From: Erythrobacter sp.
GTDB lineage: Bacteria; Pseudomonadota; Alphaproteobacteria; Sphingomonadales; Sphingomonadaceae
Length of the DNA stretch: 9,180 bases
Assembly: GCA_002695185.1 (NCBI GenBank)
Contig: NZOF01000102.1
Coordinates: forward strand, 1-9,180
Reading direction: 5' to 3'
A program made the position numbers and the translations under genes. Every line of letters begins with the position of its first letter. Position 1 is the first letter of the stretch. Of the stretch, positions 5,331-9,180 are shown piece after piece. The notes beneath the pieces were generated by a model. It had not been told where the DNA came from. It worked only from the letters and a program-made list of their open reading frames with translations, and did no database searches.

Positions 5331-6164
5331 TTAGATGCGACCGATCCCTTGGACTGCGAGCATCTGCATCGTCATCTGGTCGACGGGCTTGATATTCTGG
5401 TCGATGCGAAGGGATGGAGCCGGGGGGTCGCGCGGCGTGTCGTGGACGAGGATGAAGCGGTCCACGGCATTGCTGGCAAGGCCGGCTTCAAGATCGGAGG
5501 CTGCGATCTGGAAGTCATTCCCGATGATCATGACAGGTCCGTATTTGGTCGGTGCCATGGGTCGGAACTGCCAATTGCCGGCGATGCCGCGGCGAAGATG
5601 TCTGTCATCGCCAACGAGGGCTTCGGCCAGGGTATTGGCTTCGCCGCTCAGCCCTGCCCCCAGTCCTGCAATTGGACGCGCAGCCGACATTTCGCCTTCA
5701 TGAGGGTTCGTAATGGGCACGAGGAAGTGCTTGTCACCGCGTCTCAGTACGATGCCGTAATTCTGACTGTCGTAGCTTTGCGTCCGGACGGAAACGGGCG
5801 GCGGCAGATGCTCGATTATCATGTCCAGTGCTCCGCCCTTTTGTCCGGCGTGGCTGAGCCATTCGCTGGTAAGTCGCGATAGCTGCGGAGAGTGCCACTC
5901 CGTTTCCTTGATGGCCGCCTGGTGCGAGGCATGGATCCATTCGCGGCGGTCGACTGCATTGAGAGCGGCAAGGCTTTTTTGAGCGTCGGTGCGAGCGGAA
6001 TCCTCGAAACCGTATCCCTGTAGGCCTGCGTCGAGGAGCGGAAGCTGGATATGAACGTAGGCAGCAGCGGCCGACCTCGCGCCGCCCGGGATGACCAGAT
6101 CGCTTTCAGGAATGAGCGGGGAGAGCTCATCTCGGACGGCGATGACTGCGTCGGAAAGGTTCAT
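5331..6164 (-). CDS. Unknown 277-residue protein
   Basis: No family is recognised. The protein is soluble-looking, with no membrane segment or signal. The N-terminal part (1-110) is helical and Ala-rich, with MNLSDAVIAVRDELSPLIP, GARSAAAAYVHIQLPLL and RREWIHASHQAAIKETEWH. The middle has a likely beta region (NYGIVLRRGDKHFLVPIT, about 135-153) followed by a Gly/Ala-rich stretch and GNWQFRPMAPTKYGPVMIIGND. AAAGGAG lies at a good distance before the ATG. A CATCCTA promoter-like motif ends 27 bases upstream, giving a short leader of about 16 bases that just contains the ribosome site. This fit of predicted start point, ribosome site and start codon supports both the promoter and the gene start. 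It heads a two-gene unit with the 70-aa protein. A + strand open frame of 190 codons lies opposite, but it has no ribosome site and is a shadow. Confidence 0.8.
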   Translation of the reverse strand: MNLSDAVIAVRDELSPLIPESDLVIPGGARSAAAAYVHIQLPLLDAGLQGYGFEDSARTDAQKSLAALNAVDRREWIHASHQAAIKETEWHSPQLSRLTSEWLSHAGQKGGALDMIIEHLPPPVSVRTQSYDSQNYGIVLRRGDKHFLVPITNPHEGEMSAARPIAGLGAGLSGEANTLAEALVGDDRHLRRGIAGNWQFRPMAPTKYGPVMIIGNDFQIAASDLEAGLASNAVDRFILVHDTPRDPPAPSLRIDQNIKPVDQMTMQMLAVQGIGRI

Positions 6165-6186
6165 TCTGTGCTCCTTTGAGACGCTA

Positions 6187-6216
6187 AGTGTAGGATGGAT
6201 ATTTGTTAGCGATCAA
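6187..6216 (-). promoter_or_regulatory. Candidate promoter of the 277-aa gene with CATCCTA motif
   Basis: On the minus strand TTGATC (6216-6211), an 18-bp spacer and TACACT (6192-6187) form a sigma-70-like promoter with CATCC abutting the -10 box. GGATGG (6193-6198) and CCATCC (6217-6222) form an inverted repeat that spans the promoter from the -35 side to the -10 side, a plausible operator. Confidence 0.55.
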
Positions 6217-6293
6217 CCATCCACAAAATTAATGCTGTTCGGGAACGCGTTTGAAGCTTCAGGCTTGTATAATTTGTGGGACCCGAAAGGGCG

Positions 6294-6326
6294 CGATGGT
6301 CCGGCTTTCCTGGTGCCGGACCATCG
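6294..6326 (-). terminator. Perfect 12-bp inverted repeat after the DUF7007-type gene
   Basis: CGATGGTCCGGC (6294-6305) pairs perfectly with GCCGGACCATCG (6315-6326) around a 9-base loop. On the minus strand it lies 53 bases past the stop of the DUF7007-type gene. It is followed by a GC-rich stretch with no T run, so it is a strong hairpin but not a standard intrinsic terminator; it may protect the mRNA 3' end or act as a bidirectional block. A second copy of its right arm exists at 6349-6360 because of the tandem duplication. Confidence 0.55.
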
Positions 6327-6383
6327 TTCCGATCGTTGAGCGCTATTAGCCGGACCATCGTTCCGATCGTTGAGCGCTATTAG
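6315..6383. repeat. 34-bp exact tandem duplication spanning the stop codon
   Basis: Two head-to-tail copies of a 34-bp unit occupy 6315-6348 and 6349-6382, with one further matching base at 6383. The copies are identical. The right copy carries the TAA stop of the DUF7007-type gene, read as TAATAG on the minus strand, and the left copy repeats this in the 3' untranslated region. Perfect identity suggests a recent duplication. Confidence 0.95.
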
Positions 6384-7105
6384 GCAGCCAGTTTGTGCCG
6401 GGCCTCGTCGATAACGAAGCCGCCGACTGGAATGTGGTATTCGTCCTTTGGCACGAGATAGACCCGTTCGTTGCGGCTGGATCGGTCGCCGCCGAGCTTG
6501 GCGATGCAGCGCACCATGCCATTATCATTGATGGCAGAGACGACGACCCACTTCCCTTTGTTTCGCTCAGTGGCCGCGCGCTCTCTCAAGGTGCGGCTAT
6601 CCTCCTCTGTGAGGGCCTCGCCCGTTACTGCGGTGAATTCGTCCGGGTACCAGTTGCGCAGTGTGGCATAAGCGAGTTCGATCTCCCAGTCTGTGAACAG
6701 CTGCGGGAAGGTAAAGGCTACCACCGACCAGTGACCATCTTCCTCGTACTGACCGTTCCTGGCACGCCAAGCCGAGTGTACAGCAGCGTTGCGTTCTTCG
6801 GAGAGGATGAAACCCCCGTGGCCGGCGGTGCTTACCGATTGGATGCCGTCGCCGTATCGCGTGGCTCCTTGTACGGCGCCCCACATCGAGTTTCTGATGG
6901 ACGTCGAGGGCCGGCGGCAGAGCCCCCGCTTTTGATCGTTGTGCTTCTTCATTTTGGCAACGAACAAATCGAAGTCCGCAGCTGAGAAATTGAACTTCTC
7001 AGGACCGGCTCTGAAATCGTAATGGGCGCCCCAGACGGTGCCCTTGGTATCGAGGGAATAGATAGATTGACCGACGCGTGCGGTCTTGATGATGGCGGCC
7101 TTCAT
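6380..7105 (-). CDS. DUF7007-type unknown protein
   Basis: The 241-residue protein starts at the ATG at 7105, which has AAGGAG 8 bases upstream; a longer frame from 7213 would overlap the preceding gene and add a low-complexity, unprotein-like N-terminus. Residues about 74-165 (SMWGAVQGATRYGDGI, then STAGHGGFILS, then GHWSVVAFTFPQLF and the NWYPDEF segment) resemble the WG...GHGG pattern I associate with DUF7007, a family of unknown function found on alphaproteobacterial plasmids and islands. The N-terminal 60 residues (KAAIIKTARVGQSIYSLD) look like a separate small domain. The stop is TAATAG and lies inside a 34-bp tandem duplication. It follows the unknown gene at 7170 by 64 bases with no clear terminator or CATCCTA motif between, so it is probably the last gene of the right-hand cassette. 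The reality of the gene is firm; the family name is from memory. Confidence 0.8.
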   Translation of the reverse strand: MKAAIIKTARVGQSIYSLDTKGTVWGAHYDFRAGPEKFNFSAADFDLFVAKMKKHNDQKRGLCRRPSTSIRNSMWGAVQGATRYGDGIQSVSTAGHGGFILSEERNAAVHSAWRARNGQYEEDGHWSVVAFTFPQLFTDWEIELAYATLRNWYPDEFTAVTGEALTEEDSRTLRERAATERNKGKWVVVSAINDNGMVRCIAKLGGDRSSRNERVYLVPKDEYHIPVGGFVIDEARHKLAA

Positions 7106-7169
7106 CGCAGGCTCCTTGTCCTGTGTGCGGGTGCAGATTTTTTGGGGTGTTATGGGAAGTGGCGGCCGG

Positions 7170-7790
7170 TCAGGCTGCAAAGGCCTCACGGACCAGCAAT
7201 GACGTTTCGTCATTCGCGATCGGGCCTGTCCGTCCCAGTTCGCGCATCTTTTTCAGGATGCTGATGGGATGCTTGATCAGTTCGGGGATTGAATAATCGA
7301 GGTCGCGGAGCAGATGGCTGGTGCTTTCTTCGAACGCCCAATTGTCACCATGGGGCGAAAGATAGAAGCTGCCGTGTAGATATCCGTCGCTTTCGTCATC
7401 GGAGTATTCCGGCGTATCGAGGGATCCAGCGACTGCGAGATTGAAGACCGGAAATTCTGCATCCTCCGGGTCTAAAGCGGTATCAGGTTCGATTACGATC
7501 CCCTTCAGCTCATCTCGTGGGTGATCCTGCACGGTCCCGGCAAGCCGGACATAGGAATCTGTCGGAGCATTGTCGCCGGTCGATGTGCTCGTGGTAATAT
7601 CCTGGAAATATTCCGGTTCGGAAACGATCAGGAGCTCCTTGGTGTCTCGCGGCGCAGAACTGATGCTCACCCTGATTTCGAAGCGGCTTTCGCCATGATC
7701 AACGACTTCGACTTCCTCGATACAGCAGTACTCGCCGTCTTCGACAAAGCTCTGGACCGCTGCATTGGCGTCGGTGATCTGGATGGTCAT
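7170..7790 (-). CDS. Unknown acidic 206-residue protein
   Basis: No family is recognised. The protein is very acidic: by my count about 42 Asp/Glu against 14 Lys/Arg, with patches such as EYSDDESDG and PDTALDPEDAE. The N-terminal half alternates like beta strands (CCIEEVEVVDHGESRFEIRV, then KELLIVSEPEYFQD), and the C-terminal third is helical (SHLLRDLDYSIPELIKHPIS). It has no signal or membrane segment. The start codon overlaps the stop of the upstream gene as ATGA, with AAGGA just upstream, so it is translated in step with that gene. The strong negative charge may reflect a DNA-mimic or a partner-binding protein, but composition alone cannot show this. Confidence 0.78.
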   Translation of the reverse strand: MTIQITDANAAVQSFVEDGEYCCIEEVEVVDHGESRFEIRVSISSAPRDTKELLIVSEPEYFQDITTSTSTGDNAPTDSYVRLAGTVQDHPRDELKGIVIEPDTALDPEDAEFPVFNLAVAGSLDTPEYSDDESDGYLHGSFYLSPHGDNWAFEESTSHLLRDLDYSIPELIKHPISILKKMRELGRTGPIANDETSLLVREAFAA

Positions 7791-8296
7791 AGAGTGTTCC
7801 TTGCAATGGCGGTCAAGCGGGTGATTATCCCGTGCCGCGCTTCATAGGGTAGCGAGGCGGCTATCGAGGCCAGACGACGTTCGATGGCGCCGAGATCGCC
7901 TTCAACTTCCGCTGCGAGGAGGGCGTCGTGATCCTTCATGACCCGGCGGCGTCCCTCTTCAGCCTTTTCCTTCGGGCCTATCCACGCGGTAATTTCGTGA
8001 TCGTCCGGGATGTCGATGAATTCGCCGTAGGCTTCCTTGATGTCTTGCCAGATGGCGACCCACCCGCTGCCAAAGTTGTATTCTCCGGAGCGAAGCGAGC
8101 GATATTTGGTGTCGCGGCCGCTGAGGGAGACAAATTTCGTCGGCGTAAGAATGTCGCCTTCATCGAAAGGATTGCCGGGGTGGCTGATGTAGAAGAGCCA
8201 GCCGCCGGCCAGCTCTTCCTGGTGGTGAGCGTGGTATTCACCGCCGATGCCGTCGAATTCCGTCTCGAGCGTGGCGATGACCTCTTCGTAGGTCAT
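7787..8296 (-). CDS. Unknown 169-residue protein of the ATGA-linked cassette
   Basis: No family is recognised. The N-terminus (YEEVIATLETEFDGIGGE) is helical and is followed by the histidine-containing EYHAHHQEELAGGWLFYISH and a beta-rich section (KFVSLSGRDTKYRSLRSGEY, GSGWVAIWQDI). The C-terminal 55 residues are helical and charged (KEKAEEGRRRVMKDHDALLA, then GAIERRLASIAASLP). It overlaps both neighbours by four bases (ATGA) and has GGGGAGGG just before its start, inside the end of the upstream gene. The tight linkage implies that the proteins are made together and may act together. No catalytic motif is evident. Confidence 0.78.
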   Translation of the reverse strand: MTYEEVIATLETEFDGIGGEYHAHHQEELAGGWLFYISHPGNPFDEGDILTPTKFVSLSGRDTKYRSLRSGEYNFGSGWVAIWQDIKEAYGEFIDIPDDHEITAWIGPKEKAEEGRRRVMKDHDALLAAEVEGDLGAIERRLASIAASLPYEARHGIITRLTAIARNTL

Positions 8297-8952
8297 TCGC
8301 CCTCCCCTTTGTATGCCGCGAAGAAGCCGCCTGCGAAGGTCACGACGAGGCAGTCATCGTCCCATTCGACGGCCTCGGGCTTCGGGATCTTGTCGTGGTC
8401 CCATTCGGAGCCAAAATCGATCTCTTCGAGCGCATTGTCGACGCACAGCGTGGCGCGTGCGGTCTCTGACATATTGGGGAAGAACGAGATTTGCTCGAAG
8501 TAGCGCCATTTGTTTTCACCAAAGGTCGCGCGGGCCGTCAGATGGGTTTCGTTCCAGTCGTCGTAGGTCAACTCGAGCTCTTCGTTTGAGATCACGAATT
8601 TGAAATCGCCTGGAATGCTTCCCTGGTCATCGAGGACAACGGGAACATAGTCCCATAGGCTGGAAGCCTTGCGTTCCATCCGGCGGACCGCGGGGATGTG
8701 ATCAAGGTCATCTTCGGAGGGTGCCCGGTCCTGGTCCTCCCAGATAAGACAGGTGAGGCCTTCACGGTTCACGTTATGATTGTCGTTGTACTCGGCTACG
8801 CCCCAAAGCTGGACATCGATGGCGCGCAAGTTGCTGCCATGGTGTGCTGCCAACTGATCGACGCTCTCGAGAAGCCAATGGGGGACAAAGGTCTTGTCCC
8901 CCAGTTCGGCGTATTTCGGCCATGTGAGGGCGTTGGGCGCGGTTTCGCTCAT
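8293..8952 (-). CDS. Unknown acidic 219-residue protein of the ATGA-linked cassette
   Basis: No family is recognised. The protein is acidic and rich in aromatic residues, with VPHWLLESVDQLAAHHGSN near the N-terminus, CLIWEDQDRAPSEDDLDHI at about 88-106, and a beta-like central part (FKFVISNEELELTYDDW). The C-terminal part has GSEWDHDKIPKPEAVEWDDD followed by the hydrophobic LVVTFAGGFFAAYKG. There is no signal peptide or clear membrane span. The start overlaps the stop of the gene that enters from the right edge (ATGA) and has no separate Shine-Dalgarno, so translation is probably coupled. The stop overlaps the next start in the same way. Confidence 0.78.
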   Translation of the reverse strand: MSETAPNALTWPKYAELGDKTFVPHWLLESVDQLAAHHGSNLRAIDVQLWGVAEYNDNHNVNREGLTCLIWEDQDRAPSEDDLDHIPAVRRMERKASSLWDYVPVVLDDQGSIPGDFKFVISNEELELTYDDWNETHLTARATFGENKWRYFEQISFFPNMSETARATLCVDNALEEIDFGSEWDHDKIPKPEAVEWDDDCLVVTFAGGFFAAYKGEGE

Positions 8953-9180
8953 GCCGCGATCTGGCCGACGAGCTTGGCAGCCTTTTCGAACATTCGGGTA
9001 TGACCGCCGAAGTCGGCTTCGACTGCATTGTCGATCAGGTGATATGCCTGTTCGGCTGCAATGTCGTCATTGGCTGACATTTGCCCATCATAGATCGACC
9101 CCTTCACCAGCGTCGTGAACATCGAGGAATCGCGGCGAACAGCGTCCATTTCGGCGCGGCTGGGCTTATAGGTAATCGAC
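8949..9180 (-). CDS. 3' part of an unknown protein, cut by the right window edge
   Basis: The frame is open from the window edge to a TGA at 8951-8949 and shows 76 residues. The first ATG in view is at 9149, but the ten codons before it (SITYKPSRAE) have no stop and look protein-like, and no ribosome site precedes that ATG, so the gene most likely begins outside the window. Visible features are MDAVRRDSSMFTTLVKGSI, then AAEQAYHLIDNAVEADFGGH and a helical end (RMFEKAAKLVGQIAA). It overlaps the next gene by ATGA and so belongs to the same unit. The family cannot be named from this fragment. Confidence 0.7.
   Translation of the reverse strand, partial: SITYKPSRAEMDAVRRDSSMFTTLVKGSIYDGQMSANDDIAAEQAYHLIDNAVEADFGGHTRMFEKAAKLVGQIAA

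Noticed and set aside
5310..5882. Long plus-strand open frame of 190 codons
   Set aside because: It lies entirely opposite the 277-aa minus-strand gene apart from 21 bases, has no ribosome site and no recognisable protein features. It is a shadow caused by GC-rich codon use.
6315..6383. CRISPR-like repeat
   Set aside because: There are only two copies, directly adjoining with no spacer, and one covers a stop codon. It is a simple tandem duplication.
6395..6985. Plus-strand open frame of 196 codons
   Set aside because: It is antisense to the DUF7007-type gene, which has a clear ribosome site and a family-like pattern. The plus frame has neither.
7106..7213. Upstream ATG at 7213 as the start of the DUF7007-type protein
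   Set aside because: It would overlap the previous gene by 44 bases and add 36 residues rich in Pro, Arg and Thr. The ATG at 7105 has AAGGAG at the right distance.
7928..8503. Plus-strand open frame of 191 codons
   Set aside because: It runs antisense across two genes linked by an ATGA overlap. The minus-strand pair is the better-supported reading.
9147..9149. ATG at 9149 as the true start of the right-edge gene
   Set aside because: No ribosome site precedes it, and the frame stays open and protein-like up to the window edge, so the gene probably starts outside.
1..9180. tRNA, rRNA, riboswitch, insertion sequence or attachment site
   Set aside because: I saw no cloverleaf-like segment, transposase, terminal inverted repeats with target duplication, or integrase. 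Short direct repeats such as AAGGATC at 536-542, 5072-5078 and near 5086 are too short to call.

Overview
The window looks like an accessory segment (large plasmid, integrated element or possibly a large phage) of an alphaproteobacterium. This rests on the GapR (DUF2312) nucleoid protein, the RpoH-like sigma factor, the GC-rich third codon positions and a run of unknown genes including a protein I assign to DUF7007. A sphingomonad or rhizobial relative is my best guess. No replication, partition or transfer gene is inside the window, so the replicon type is an inference.

Every supported gene lies on the minus strand, so transcription runs from high to low coordinates. The right part (9180 to 6380) is a compact cassette: a gene cut by the right edge, then three unknown genes (8952-8293, 8296-7787, 7790-7170) joined by three consecutive ATGA stop/start overlaps, then a DUF7007-type gene (7105-6380). 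A perfect 12-bp inverted repeat and a 34-bp exact tandem duplication, which carries the last stop codon, close the cassette.

The middle part has two units. One is a 277-aa unknown gene followed by a small exported or membrane protein (6164-5331, 5303-5091). The other encodes RNase HII, a 64-aa unknown protein, an RpoH-like sigma factor and a membrane-anchored DUF2726 (PD-(D/E)XK-like) protein (5018-2755). The left part holds a full-length bifunctional class A penicillin-binding protein (2568-565), a GapR homologue (471-229) with a strong intrinsic terminator, and the 5' end of an unlisted gene cut by the left edge (170-1).

The most notable signal is regulatory. The heptamer CATCCTA (minus strand) occurs five times, always in one orientation and always outside genes. 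It sits at the head of each inferred transcription unit whose start is in the window. It is followed by a -10-like TANAAT-type hexamer, and in three of five cases a TTG-type -35 lies at 16-18 bp. The units may therefore form one regulon, perhaps served by the sigma factor encoded in it or by a shared repressor.
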